From: Chrysemys picta bellii | Taxonomy: Eukaryota > Chordata > Testudines > Emydidae | DNA: 64,000 bases | Reading direction: 5' to 3' | Assembly (NCBI RefSeq): GCF_011386835.1 | Contig: NC_088805.1 | Location: 16,240,836 to 16,304,835, forward strand | Part shown: piece after piece, positions 49,059-60,184 of the stretch | Position numbering within the stretch: position 1 is the first letter of the stretch | Layout of the letters: the number at the start of each line of letters is the position of its first letter | Position numbers and translations under genes: made by a program | Notes under the pieces: generated by a model | The model's input: only the letters and a program-made list of their open reading frames with translations | What the model was told of the DNA's origin: nothing | Databases searched by the model: none

Positions 49059-49853
49059 TTATCTTCCAAAAAATGAAAGGCTGCTACTCTTCCCACTAAT
49101 ACAACAACCCCTTGAGACAGCAAAAACTGTGCAAGTCAGCACCATTGAAAAGTACCCCTTGCGGTTTATGTACTGGGTACCCTGGTGCTCCGGTGCCAAG
49201 ATAGGGATATGGGTTCCATCTATCGCCCCACCACAGTTAGGGAATCCCATTGCAGCAGAGCCATCCACTATGACCTGCACATCTCCCAGAGTCACTAGCT
49301 TTCGTAGCAGCACCTCAGTGATTGCTTTGGCTACTTGCATCACAGCAGCCTCCACAGTAGATTTGCCCACTCCAAATTGATTCCCGACTGACCGGTAGCT
49401 GTCTGGCGTTGCAAGTTTCCACAGGGCTATTGCCACTCGCTTCTCAACTGTGAGGGCTGCTCTCATCTTGATATTCTGGCGCTTCAGGGCAGGGGAAAGC
49501 AAGTCACAAAGTTCCAAGAAAGTGCCCTTACGCATGCGAAAGTTTCGCAGCCACTGGGAATCGTCCCACACTTGCAACACTATGTGGTCCCACCAGTCTG
49601 TGCTTGTTTCCCAGGCCCAGAATCGGCGTTCCACAGCTATAACCTGCCCCATTAACAGCATGATCTCCAAAGCACCGGGTCCCGCGGTTTGATAGAATTC
49701 CATGTCCATATCCTCATCACTCTCCTCGCCGCGCTGCCGTAGCCTGCTCCTCGCCGCCAGGTTTTCCAGGTCCTTGTTCAGCATAAACTGCACGATAAGG
49801 CGCGAGGTATTTACAATGTTCGTGACTGCTGTCTTGAGCTGAGCGGGCTCCAT
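49059..49853 (-). pseudogene. Harbinger transposase (HARBI1-like nuclease) copy A, C-terminus lost
   Basis: The open frame has 264 codons. The N-terminal part holds the helical region usual for these proteins (MRKGTFLELCDLL, EKRVAIALWKLATPDSYRSV, FGVGKSTVEAAV). The DDE nuclease begins with the first Asp motif GGAIDGTHIPIL. After GYFSMVL (about 49137) the sequence stops resembling a transposase and the frame ends in unrelated flank. The second Asp (GDPGY-type) and the catalytic Glu are missing, so the product cannot be an active nuclease. No frameshift lies upstream of the break, which suggests a fairly recent element. Confidence 0.85.
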
Positions 49854-50220
49854 GCTTGCCGTGGTATGGCGTTTGCACTGTTCACCCAGGAAAAAGGCGC
49901 GAAACGGTTGTCTGCTGTTGCTTCCTGGAGAGGGGGGAGGATATACCCAGAGCCACCCGCGACAATGTTTTTGGCCCCATCAGGCATTGGGATCTCAACC
50001 CAGAATTCCAATGGGCGGAGGAGACTGCGGGAACTATGGGATAGCTATGGGATAGCTACCCACAGTGCAACGCTCCGGAAATCGACGCTAGCCCCGGTAC
50101 ATGGACGCACACTGCCGAATTAATGTGCTTAGTGTGGTTGCATACATTCGAATTTATACAACCTGTTTTCCAAATTAGAATTATATAAATTCGGATTAAT
50201 CCCGTAGTGTAGACATACCC
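49137..50220 (-). mobile_element. PIF/Harbinger transposon copy A, truncated
   Basis: The right end is GGGTATGTCTACACTACGGG read on the minus strand (50201-50220), the same GTCTACAC-type end as the MITE at 33,359-33,644. An untranslated leader then runs into a transposase start at 49853. No matching terminal repeat exists on the low-coordinate side: recognisable transposase sequence ceases at about 49137, so that half is lost. The remnant lies just upstream of RIMBP3 and in the same orientation. Confidence 0.8.
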
Positions 50221-50577
50221 AAAGATGCCATATGCTAAAACTCCAGAGGAATTGCTGCATTGCGTTCAGAGCAGGGGTTGTCAAACATTGTAATGGCATG
50301 ACCCACTTTGTAATACAAGAAGTATCTCATTGGCAGCCTTCCCATTCCTGATTATAGGAATCACCTTTTCTCCCATTTACCATCACAAAGGCCTTATCTC
50401 CACTTTGTTGCCAAAACTGCCGTTTGTCGATCCGAACAGTGAGGCAACTTTTATTGAGGAAAATGCATCCACCCTTATGAGAGAGTTATGTCTTTTTCCT
50501 CTACATTTTTGTTGACAAAGTGCAAGTGTAGACACCATGCTTCATTTCATCGCTTTAATTTTGTAAAGCTTGTATGA

Positions 50578-50838
50578 AAAGGGTATGATCGGGACACGCT
50601 GCAGTGCAGAGCGAAGATAAAGGAGCTGAAGCAGGTGTACCGTAATACAAGGGAGGCAAACGGTCCGTCAGGTGCTTCACTTAAGACCTGCCAGTTCTAT
50701 AAGGAGCTGGACGCTATCCTTGGTGGTGACCCCACCTCCATCACCCAGAGCCCCATGGATACTTCATAGGGCATGGAGGTGGCGGAAAGTGGACCTAACC
50801 TGGAGGACGAAATTAATTTCTTGTGCAAATTTTTATAA
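50578..50838 (+). pseudogene. Myb/MADF-like DNA-binding protein of Harbinger, fragment with stop
   Basis: From 50581 the plus strand reads GYDRDTLQCRAKIKELKQVY and continues to CQFYKELDAILGG and an acidic tail. This resembles the trihelix/Myb-SANT-like second protein of Harbinger elements, which brings the transposase to DNA. The N-terminal helices are missing (TGA at 50575-50577). One in-frame TAG (50767-50769) interrupts the frame before TAA at 50836-50838. It converges on transposase B, 14 bp away. Only a fragment remains. Confidence 0.7.
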
Positions 50839-50851
50839 TGGTAAATCATCT

Positions 50852-51949
50852 TTATTTTTTTCTCTTCAAGATGTCCAGGTGTCCCATGTAAGGTTTCATG
50901 AGCCACGGCTGTAAGAGGTACCCAGGATCCCCCAGGATCACTATGGGCATTTCAACACCCCCCACTGTAATCTTCTGGTTAGGAAAGAAAATCCCCGCTT
51001 GCAGCTTTCTGTACAGGCTGGTGTTCCTGAACATGCGTGCGTCATGCACCTTCCCAGACCACACCGCGTTGATGTCCGTGAAACACCCACGGTGATCCAC
51101 AAGTGCCTGCAACACTATGGAGAAGTACCCCTTCCTAGTAATGCACTCCGTCGCAAGGTGGTCTGGTGCCAAAATTGGAATATGTGTGCCATCTATCACC
51201 CCTCCACAGTTAGGGAAACCCATTTCTGCAAAGCCGTCCACTATTTCACGCACATTTCCCAGAGTCACAGTCCTTCGTAGCAGGATGCGATTTATTGCCC
51301 TGCACACTTGCATTAACGCATCCCCAAGAGTCGACTTCCCCACTCCAAATTGATTTGTGACTGACTGGTAGCAGTCTGGAGTTGCCAGCTTCCACACAGC
51401 AATTGCCACACGCTTCTCTCCCGAGAGGGCAGTTCTCATTCTGGTGTCCTTGCACTGCAGGTCTGGGGCCAGCTCCACGCACAGTTCGAGGAAGGTGGCT
51501 TTCCGCATCCGAAAGTTCTGTAGCCACGGCTCGTCATCCCACATCTGCATGACGATACAATCCCACCATTCAGTGCTTGTTTCACAAGCCCAAAAGCGAC
51601 GGCCTACCCTATGCACTTGCTCTGTGAATGACAAAAGCAATCTAAAGTTGCTCCTATCCATATCACGCAGCAGGTCAGGTACCTGCGAGTCTTCTTCGGT
51701 AGGAACTTCACGATTAACTGCACTGCCATCCATGATGTCTTCATGACAGTTAACAGAGTATAGGAGAGCAGTGTGGGATCCATCCCTTCTCACAAAGATG
51801 CCGGGGTTCACAGCAAAGAAGGGCTGTTGAAAAAATACTGCAAAAGAAAGCCAGAAGCCCATGGAGTGCTGGGACAGAAAGCAATGCATCATGGGACATT
51901 TAGCACTATCCCCAGATACACCACGATCTGCTCCATCATCCCATAACAC
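50852..51949 (-). pseudogene. Harbinger transposase (HARBI1-like nuclease) copy B, catalytic Glu region lost
   Basis: The open frame has 365 codons; the likely original start is the ATG at 51733 (MDGSAVNRE). It contains the MRKATFLELC helix region, FGVGKST, the first catalytic Asp in GGVIDGTHIPIL, VWSGKVHDARMFRNT, and the second Asp in ILGDPGYLLQPWLMKPY. The frame then ends in DILKRKK. The usual following segment, which carries the third acidic residue (E in a VE-AFGRLK-type motif), is absent, apparently deleted between this gene and the adjoining Myb-like gene. The protein is about two thirds identical by eye to copy A in shared segments. It is inferred inactive as a nuclease. Confidence 0.85.
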
Positions 51950-54369
51950 CTAGCGACGGAAGGACTGTGGGATAGGTACCCACTGTACATTGCTCACACT
52001 GTCGATGATGGTGCCCCCACTGTGGATGCGGTCTGCCGACAGAGGGAGCAAGTGTGAACATGAAATTGTGATTTTTATTATGTCGACTTATGGGTGTCGA
52101 CATCACTTTTGTTGACACAAATTGGTAGTGTACACATGGCCTTAAATTCCCTGTTGCAAATGCAGCAATTTTGTTCGGAAAATATTTGTGTACTTTTTTT
52201 TGCTGTCTTTATGCCAGGCATCTGGAAGTATTACAGATTTCCACTCTTTTGCACTGAAAGACCTGAATTCATGTACGGGCAGTTGGAAACAAGGACAAGA
52301 GCAACTATGTTACCAGCCGGTGAAAGCTCCTCAGAGCAACAGTGCTCAGAGGACCACATTTGGGAATTGCTGTTTAAGAATGCCCCATCCTCTGTCCCCT
52401 CATGAATCAGAATGTATTGCTTTTGAGAAAGTCATTAACACACGCCATTATCATTCAAAACAAGGTAATGGCAGCGGCTACTAAAACTCCCTCTGCATTA
52501 GGAAAGTGATCGTTGCTGACAATGTTTATCAGTAGGTCACTGTGAACGAGTACTGAAAATGGTTTAAGTGCTCATATAGTAGGGACTCTTGGTTCTGAAA
52601 GTATCTGTCAGTTTTTGTAATGATGCTGAAAACAGATCTGTCCTGTCTATACTAGCAGTCAAACCATTTGCAACATTGGTTCAGGAGGACCCATTATTGA
52701 CAGTGACCCTGATCTTGCCAAGAGTTATGGATGGGTTTAAGCATATGAGTGGTTCCAGTGAGCTCAATGGGAATACTCACAAGTGTAAAGTTAAACATGT
52801 GGGTAAATCTGTGTGGGTAAATCTATGATCAGGCCTTAGATTGTTGGTAATGGGTTGCTTTCCTAGTGCAAATAAACTTTTAAAGTAAGGTATAGCAATA
52901 GAAGAGAGACAGTAAGATGAGTGACCTTCTCATTCCCAGCAGAAGGGAAGAGTCGAGATGCATGTTTCAGATTTGTAGCCACCCTTTAGGCTCCATCTGG
53001 ATGAGGAACCATATTGCTTGACCAGTTTGGCCTGTTTCAGACCAACTCAGTTGAAATACAGTTTGTCTAAGCTACTGTGGATGGAGCTGACAAAGACATT
53101 TTTAAAAATAGATTCTTGGCTACAACTGAGGAACGCACAGCACAACTCGGGAAAAAAGAGTGCTAAGGTGACATTAAGCCACACTCTCATTCTGGGGATG
53201 TCTGTGCACCAGTCCAGTCTCTTGTCATAAGTTTATGCTGCTTGCAAAAGGTCATCACAGCAACTAGCGCAGAAATGCCCCAGCTACAGCGGGAGGGAAG
53301 AAGTGCTTATACCAGCTCTGTGCCACCATTCACTGATTCTCCTGGAGTCAGCTTTGCAAAGCAGCCTGAAATCAGGGGAGAATGTGGGCCTGGAGATCTA
53401 AGCCTAGCTCTCTAGAATACAGTCTATGCTATGCTAGATCATGTTTTCAAATAGAGTTTTAAAATAGGTTGCCCCTTCCCAGGCTGGTTGGCTAAACCAC
53501 GTTAAAATATTTTGCTTGTTTACTTTAAATACAATTTAAATATGATTTCTATAAAATGTAAAATACCACTGTAGATGGGGCCAAACTGATGCCAACTTCC
53601 TGATGAGTTAGAGTCAGAGAAAAGAGAGTAGAAGGAACTGATGGAGGTTGACCTGGGTCTAGCCAGTGGGATTCCTTTCAGTTGACTGATAAAAATGAAG
53701 AATTTATGGGACATTTGTTCATTGGGTTTTCTTTCTGTTTCCCATTTTTTGTAGTTTATGATTAATATTTCTTGTTCATCTACTTTGTAATTTTATTATC
53801 TTACACATAAGAGTTTCTTTGGATGTATTGTTTATATTATCATCTTATGATTCATGGTGGACCAAATTCAGATTTGGCACAACATGCTGCTTTTGGAATA
53901 GGTTCTGTTGTGTATAAATCTTAGTTGTGGAAAGAAAAAGAAATATTAAAAAGCAAAAGACAAAAACATAAAACGTCCAGTAGAGGGCACTGGTACACAT
54001 AGTCACAAACCAGTTGCTCATGAAATAGATGGCACGTGTAGCAAATGCTCAAATTAGGCCTCATCTCCAGAATATAAAGCAATTTCTAGAATTGAGATTA
54101 TGTGTACACCTGCTATTGTGTTCATATGATTAGAACTAAAGTATAATCAAACTTCCATCAGAGAGGAACAGGAACTAAAGAATATGCACAACATGTAGAG
54201 AGTAACATTAGCCATAAAGTTATCTATTTTAAGATATAATTAAATAGCTTGCAAGAAATGTCATGCTACTTTTTAGAACCATCAAACTCCATAGCTTATT
54301 CAGATATGGATGTACTCTTGGCCTCTGTTCAGTTCAGTAGATCCTGTCTTTCCATTATATGTATGTACA

Positions 54370-54445
54370 GTCCTAGCACAATAGGACCCCAATTCCTGAT
54401 TGGGGCATCTAGACAATGATGCAATACAAATTTAAAAATTGATTT
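54370..54445 (+). repeat. old interspersed repeat (CTAGCACAATAGGACCCC type)
   Basis: TACAGTCCTAGCACAATAGG, followed by CTGATTGGGGCATCTAG and AATACAAAT, is a 3'-end-like segment seen again in 39,412-39,480, 60,185-60,310 and (antisense) 62,750-62,800. Widely spread in amniotes; class not certain. Confidence 0.5.
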
Positions 54446-54623
54446 TATACATACATTGATTTTAATACTTTGTACAAGTTTACATCACCAAAGCTTTGAA
54501 TTCTGTACACTAGTTTCCTGTGTCAGCCAACCATTTTTAAACATGGTTTCTGCAAAAACTATCATGCCAGCCAGTGTAAATTGGGTATATCTCTGTTAAA
54601 ACTAGATAGATAGATAGATAGAG

Positions 54624-54719
54624 TGTCCTCAAAACCTAGTCTTGTGAATTGTTTTTTAAATATATATCTGTATCTATATCTATCTATAAAACAATTCACA
54701 AGACTAGGTTTTGAGGACA
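54624..54719. repeat. perfect 32-bp inverted repeat with GATA-rich loop
   Basis: The arms 54624-54655 and 54688-54719 are exact reverse complements. The 32-bp loop is TATC/TATA-rich, and a (TAGA)n run lies directly left of the left arm (54603-54622). Confidence 0.95.
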
Positions 54720-56318
54720 TTTTTCAAAAATGTATTCAATGAAGTTATGCTTCGTTCACCTTATCCAGCATAAATGTATTTGAAGAAATGGTGTTTTAAC
54801 TTGTTTCCTAGCTTTGGGGAAACTATGTATATGTGGATCCCATGTAATGTATTACCTGAAATCTTGCAAGCTCTTAGAGCAACAATTCTCAGTCTTCGAC
54901 TGCTGGTCTGTGCAGAACAGGCTGGTCACCTGGTGCAGGCTTTCCTTGTTTCCAGCTGGTAAATCACATTAAAAGGAAGCTAAAAATATATTTCATATTT
55001 TCAAATATTGTTTTTCCATGTAGGCAATTACTGCAGTTGTGACAAGGGTGTTATGTGACCATGAATGGAAGGGTAGGCGACTGCTGTGAATGGGAGGAAC
55101 AGTGGTCCGTGAGTCAATCTCTCCATTAAGACATGGCCCATATTATCTAAAAGCTTGAGAAACCTCTGTATGAGAGGTTTTGTGCATCTGTTCATGTTAG
55201 TGTTATACACACAAGTAATACCAATTAAGTTAACTCATCCAGCCTTTTTCTCAGGATGGAGAACTTTGTGAACCTTTTTTCTGGAGGGAGAGGGACTGGG
55301 AGACTGTATTTACTTTTTTCATGAATGCTTTAAGAAATGTTCCATAACATAGAGAGCATCTGCCTAAAACAGAATTAATATGACAATGTATATTACACAC
55401 AAATCACAGAAGGAAAGACAGAGGGAGAAAAAACAAGTTTATAAATTTGTATTAAATCCTCAAATGAGAGAGTAAAAGTCACAATAACCACCTCAATACA
55501 TAATTCATTGCTTAAAAATGCTTACTATTAGAAAACAACTCAAGAGATAAGACAACACATATAAAAACAGCATTTGTCAGCAAATGTATGGGAACGTAAG
55601 GTGAAGAATTTCAAATGAAAAAAGTTAAAGTATGTCTTCATTCTTTTATCCATTTTATTCTTTTAACAGTTGCAATTCAGAGGCATATAAAACGGTTTGG
55701 GACATGGAAAATGGATTTTTGTAAATGTTTTATCCTATCATTAGTAGTTATTGGAAGTGAATGTCATAGAGCTAGAGCCTTTAATTGAATTTCTATTTAA
55801 GCATATACAAATTCTACAGGTAAACATAATAAAGGATTTCTTTCTCTCTGCTCCACCCCACCTACCCTCACCCCAAGTTAGCATGGGTTTTTGTGTTTGT
55901 TCTGTTTTTATGAGAAAGCTTAATCAAAGATATGGGTTTTATATTTGTCTAATGAGACTGTAAGATATGTCTAATATATCCTCTGGGACTGAGTTGCTGT
56001 TGTGGGCAGTTGATGAGAAAACTTTATTTCCTCTCAAGGATGAGTTATCTATCCTGCAACAATGGAACTGTCATGGGAGATCATGATCTTTGAGCATGAA
56101 GAGGCCCTCAAGGTAGTTTAGGGTAGGCCCTTGGAGGATTTGGAAGATAAGGACTGAAACCCGTGCTCTGGACAGTATTCATTGTCAAGTAAACTCAATC
56201 ATGCATTTTGAATTTCTTGGAGGTGTTTTCTTTTGTTTTTGTTTAAGTCATAAGTTTCATTCTTGGGTATAGCGTATTGCAGTAGTCAAGCCTGAAGGTC
56301 ACAAAAGCAGGGATCACA

Positions 56319-56669
56319 TTAGGCAAATGCAGAACATGCTCCGAATTCAGGACAGTTGAGGGTCCTGGTCTCATTACATGTGGAAGAATGGTGGTACAGG
56401 CTCTGAAGGCAAAGGAGCAGTCCCCTGTGGGAGGAAACCCCTACCACGTCTCTGAGATGATACAGCAGCATTTCATGACTGACAATAACAAATATCCTGG
56501 AGAGATCCAGCAGCACGGCCACTGTTACACAGCCCTTGTCCACAGACAAGAGATCATCCACCAGTGTGATCACCACTGTATCTGTTCTGTGTTCAGTCTG
56601 AAACTTGATTTGAGGGGTATGCAGGATATTGGTAGGTGGAATGTACATAGTTCTTTGCAAGCTTCTCAA
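56319..56669 (-). pseudogene. L2-like LINE reverse transcriptase fragment
   Basis: A 116-codon frame includes IKFQTEHRTDTVVITLVDDL, a Leu-rich VAVLLDLSRIFVIVSHEMLL and YHLRDVVGVS. This resembles the F-x-x-G-x-x-T-E-T ... LLDLS-AFDT-DH segment of L2/Rex-type reverse transcriptases, with key residues altered (AFDT to IFVI). It is different from the CR1 copies in this window. No catalytic FADD box is present. A short relic. Confidence 0.6.
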
Positions 56670-57439
56670 TCATCTGGCTAGAAAAGGGATTTAGATATCA
56701 GGTGGTTATTTGGGAAGTGAACTGCAATGAACAATGGTTCCTTAAGAATGGATGGATTATAGCTTACTATAGCATGGGTGGTAGCTTTTCCTCTACAAAG
56801 GAAGTGCTGACTATCTCCATTAGTAAGGGTCACAGATACTTTTTTGACTCTGTTTTACCAGCCATGAAGGGCATGGATCAGAATTGCAGATGATGACTCA
56901 GTTTTCATGTAGTGCTTTTAGGACTTCATGTTGAAGAAGAAGATGGTGGATTTTTCCAGCAACAGGTGGGGATCTGAGCAATTGTATTTTGGAAAAACTG
57001 AAGTTTAACGAATAGGGATTTATGGTGTCTTTGAAGGACTATACAGCCCACGTGTGATTAAGAGTTTTGGCAAAGAAGAAATGAAGATAGTGTTTGAAAT
57101 GGTTGATGTGTCACATATTTACAGGACTGGAAGACACATCATAAGTGATATTCTCCCCAGTCAGTATGGTATCAGATTTGGATATTTCAGGTTTCAGTAC
57201 AGTAAGACTTCAACTAACCCTTTTTAATCAAATATCAATGTTCTCCGTTCTTTCCTGAGCAATATTCAGCTTTCTCCCGCTGTGTACCTGCTAGGCACAG
57301 CTGCAATTGCTCTACACATACAGTTACCTCTCTGAGTCAACCTGCTCCTTTTGCTTAACCTCTCTCTGTGCTTCATTTTCCCCATCAGCAAAATGGATAT
57401 AATAATCCCTAAATGCCTAATATTAGAATAAAGTAATCA

Positions 57440-57530
57440 TAACACTTAATATTTATATAGCATTTTAACCTTCAAAGCATTTTACAAACTAATTATTTCT
57501 CACAACACCCTGATGAGGTAGGTACTAAAT
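57440..57530 (+). repeat. ancient MIR-like repeat fragment
   Basis: TATTTATATAGCATTTTAAC, TTCAAAGCATTTTACAAACT and CCTGATGAGGTAGGTA match the head of the repeat at 21,760-21,985. Confidence 0.5.
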
Positions 57531-59152
57531 TAGTTGCCAAGGGTGTAGCATGATTTAACTCATTACCTAATGTTAGTAACATTCTTTGAGTTCTTGGAAC
57601 AAAAAGCACTACAAAAAGGCAAAATATTTGATGAAATAATTATTATTTGGTGGATTCATTCTATGCCACTCAAAGGAATTTATTCTGTATGTTTTAATGA
57701 GACTTTTAAAATCTCTCATAACAGTTTGAAATTTCACCCTCTCAAATTGCCTGAGTTTGACATGACTCTACAAGTTTGTTGTAAGACTTAAAGCTTTTCA
57801 GGAAAGAGGAACAGCATTTCCTAAAGAGTTAGATTTGCCAAGTCTCAGTCACTTGGGGACATGTCCAATGCAGAGAGGAACTAAGGGGCACAAATACAAA
57901 CAGAATGGAGTTGGGTAGTACTCCCAGAAAGGATTGTGCCAACAATATGCATTAGAGGGTCTACTGAAAATTGAGAACCCAGCTGGGGAGAGATGGAGTT
58001 GGGGAGCAGCCATGTTCGGAGACTTGGGAAAAGGCTATAAAGCACATCAAATTGTTGTGTTGGTTAGTATTAACTATACTATTCCAAAGATTTCATTCTT
58101 CCTGGAGAAAGTAGGAATGCATAGCTACAGAGGGGAAGCCAACAGGATGATGGCACCTGAACTAGCTGTGCTACTAGTGTATTTTGTGGTGGGGCTACTC
58201 CGCACATCTTCTCTGATATCAGTGGGGCATATGATAGTTCCCGGTCTATGCTCGAACTGCAGCCCCCCTCCCCACTCCTGTAAGGGTACCCAAAGAGGGA
58301 GTATTTGTGGCTCAGAGAATCAGATGGATTTATTCAGTAACATTTCCTCTTTCCACAGATGTTTCCATGGAAGATGATGTACAGTAAATAAAATACAACG
58401 CAGCAGCAGCAATAAAAAGACAGTAAAAATTGGAAAATACCAAACAGCCCAACGCAAACAGCATAAAGGAAGAGGCTTTTAAAACGGTCTTAAAGCTAGT
58501 GCCAAAGAAAGGTGTGTGCAATGCACTCTCCAGTTTTCTCTCCCTTCAACCCAGAAGTGTGAATGCTGGGTTCTTCCTCTGCCCCAAATCAGGGCTTTCC
58601 AAGAGGGCTGGAGAGCTGGAAGAAGGGTCCCCTCCCCTCTTCCCCCCTGTGCCCCAAGAGGACTGTGTGCGCAGATCTCTGCTCTTACACACACGCGCAC
58701 GGGGGCCGCCAGGAGTATTGAGAGGGAGCCCCCCCAAAGGGTCCAGGGGAGTCTCTCTCTCTCTCAGCCCCTATGGCCCCCCTTCCCATGAGTGTGCAGC
58801 TCTCACTCGCCGTGTGTGTCTGGGGGAGGGGAGTTTATTTTCCCATCCAGGCCTCCGGGGAGGGGGCCCCCTCGCTCCTGTCCCCCGGGTACAGACCCCC
58901 TAGGAGGGGAAGGGGTGTTTACTCTCCCCTTGCCCAGAGCTGCAGGCTCTCCAAGGGAGATGGGTGGGGTGGGGAGCCTCTAGCTTCCCCTTTCCCCTGG
59001 GAGGGGTCTCGTCTCCTCTCCTCTCCTGCCCCCCGAGGTGTGCGCTGGGCGGGGGAGGGGAGCAGCCTAGGCGCAGGGGACGGGGGCCCCTCGCTTCCCC
59101 CTCCCTCCGTTCCAGGAAGCGCAGGGCTTTAGCCGCCCTGCCCGCAGCCGCC

Positions 59153-59206
59153 ATGCATTGTGGGGCAGCACTAGCAGATCCAAGATGGCGGCCAGCAGGA
59201 GGCTGA
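59153..59206 (+). promoter_or_regulatory. short upstream ORF overlapping the UBE2L3 start
   Basis: An ATG at 59153 in a good context (G at -3) opens a 17-codon frame, out of frame with UBE2L3, and stops at TGA 59204-59206 inside the first coding exon. If transcripts begin upstream of 59153 it could lower initiation at the main ATG. If the start site lies between the two ATGs it has no effect. Confidence 0.45.
59182..59193 (+). promoter_or_regulatory. YY1-type motif overlapping the UBE2L3 start codon
   Basis: AAGATGGCGGCC matches the classic YY1 site (AAnATGGCGGC). The ATG inside it is the UBE2L3 initiator. YY1 sites placed just downstream of the transcription start, often at the initiator ATG, are a known class in housekeeping genes. 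Binding is inferred. Confidence 0.6.
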
Positions 59207-59211
59207 TGAAG
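59185..59211 (+). CDS. UBE2L3: UBE2L3 (UbcH7) first coding exon, 9 codons, partial gene
   Basis: The exon encodes MAASRRLMK and is followed at once by a GT donor (AAG|GTAACA). These nine residues are the exact N-terminus of the ubiquitin-conjugating enzyme E2 L3, and in human the first coding exon also stops after this Lys codon. UBE2L3 is a roughly 154-residue E2 that hands ubiquitin through its active-site Cys to HECT and RBR ligases (for example parkin and LUBAC) in the cytosol and nucleus. The start has an A at -3 and a G at +4. The exon sits in a CpG island, as expected for a housekeeping gene. RIMBP3 upstream on the other strand supports synteny. The remaining exons lie beyond the window: nothing resembling the next residues (ELEEI) follows at a splice acceptor before 64,000. 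Confidence 0.93.
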
Positions 59212-60184
59212 GTAACATCCAGCGCCGCGCCGGGGAAGGACCGGGCGGGGGGTGGCTTGGGGAGGGAGCGCTGCCGCCCCGGGCCCCTGCCGTACTGGGG
59301 GGCAGCGACCCGCCGACTCGGGGCGCGCGGGCAGCTCTCCCCTCCCACCGCGGCAGCCCGCGGGACGAGGAGACCGGAACGGGAACAGCCGGCATCTAGG
59401 CCGCGCCTCGGAGGGGCCTCGCTCCACCCGCTCTGCCCGGGGCCGGGCTCCAGGGGGTCCCGGAGCCCCTGCGGCTGCCCGGCCCCGTGTGGGGAGCCAG
59501 CGAAGGGCGCTGGGGTGCCCCGGGCCGGGCCATGCTCCTCCCCGAGGGGGCTCCTGCCGTGACTAAGCAAAGAGGAAGCTGGTGCGGGAGGAAATGCCGC
59601 CTGGGCTCCTGCCGGGGGCTGGGGCTTTCTCCCCCCGGGCCGGGATGGGGACGATTAGCCCGAACTGGCCGCAGTGCTGCCCGAGCGCCCCGCCGCCCCT
59701 GGCCGGCAGGAGCCCCGACCCGCCGGGACCATGAGGCTAGGATGGGGTGGGACGGACTGAGGGTTCTCCCCTCCCAAGCTTATTTTAAGTTTATTTTTGT
59801 CAGGCGTTTTTGTGCTTTTAACGTTAATCTGCCCCGCCTGTGAGGGAGACATGGCTGGTTTATCAAGTTGAAATATGGACCTGGGTTCAGAAGTTACTTC
59901 ACTGAGTTCGTCTTAAACATAAATCCTTATGTTTCTAAACATTTATTCCTTCTGACCTATGTATAATGATGTAAAGAGTGGCCGGAGCTTGTGGTGGTTG
60001 ATTTTTACTTAAGAATGGTTTTATTTAATAGTTTTATTCTAGTCTGTTGTTCAGTGTTGTATCTTTATTATTTGTTCTCTTGCAATAGCTTTCACAATGT
60101 GTAAGATGATTTTCCGATGCCTAGGAAAACAGTCACTGCCCCTAAAATTTTACAGTTTTATGTAGTGGATGACATCATGATCAT

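Larger units (their letters stand above)
50389..52144. mobile_element. PIF/Harbinger transposon copy B, defective, with two convergent gene remnants
   Basis: The element holds a minus-strand transposase and a plus-strand Myb/MADF-like gene, the two-gene plan of Harbinger transposons. Its outer limits are approximate. The right end reads AAGGCCATGTGTACAC on the minus strand (about 52128-52143). The left end has a related AAGGCCTTATCTCCACT (about 50389). The end repeats are imperfect and I could not fix the target duplication. It lies only about 170 bp from copy A and has different ends and a different transposase subfamily, so it is not a tandem duplicate. Confidence 0.65.
52150..58599. other. 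intergenic region between the Harbinger cluster and the UBE2L3 promoter
   Basis: AT-rich. It holds the 54,624 inverted repeat, old repeats at 54,370 and 57,440 and the L2-like relic at 56,319. Frames such as 57934-58377 (plus) show no domain. No exon-like sequence was recognised. Confidence 0.6.
58600..59760. promoter_or_regulatory. CpG island / promoter of UBE2L3
   Basis: The island is GC-rich with many CpG and several GGGCGG/GGGCGGG GC boxes, flanked on both sides by AT-rich DNA. It surrounds the UBE2L3 start codon. No TATA box is evident, so this is probably a dispersed CpG-type promoter. Several long frames on both strands run through it, but they have Pro/Gly/Arg-rich composition only and no family resemblance, so I do not call them genes. 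Confidence 0.85.

Noticed and set aside
50265..50300. AGCAGGGGTTGTCAAACATT as the end of another hAT element
   Set aside because: It resembles a hAT end (CAGGGGT...CAAAC) but no opposite end or 8-bp duplication was found between the two Harbinger copies.
58430..59843. Several 100-175-codon frames on both strands around the UBE2L3 promoter
   Set aside because: All lie in the CpG island, are low-complexity Pro/Gly/Arg/Ser-rich, overlap one another and match no family.
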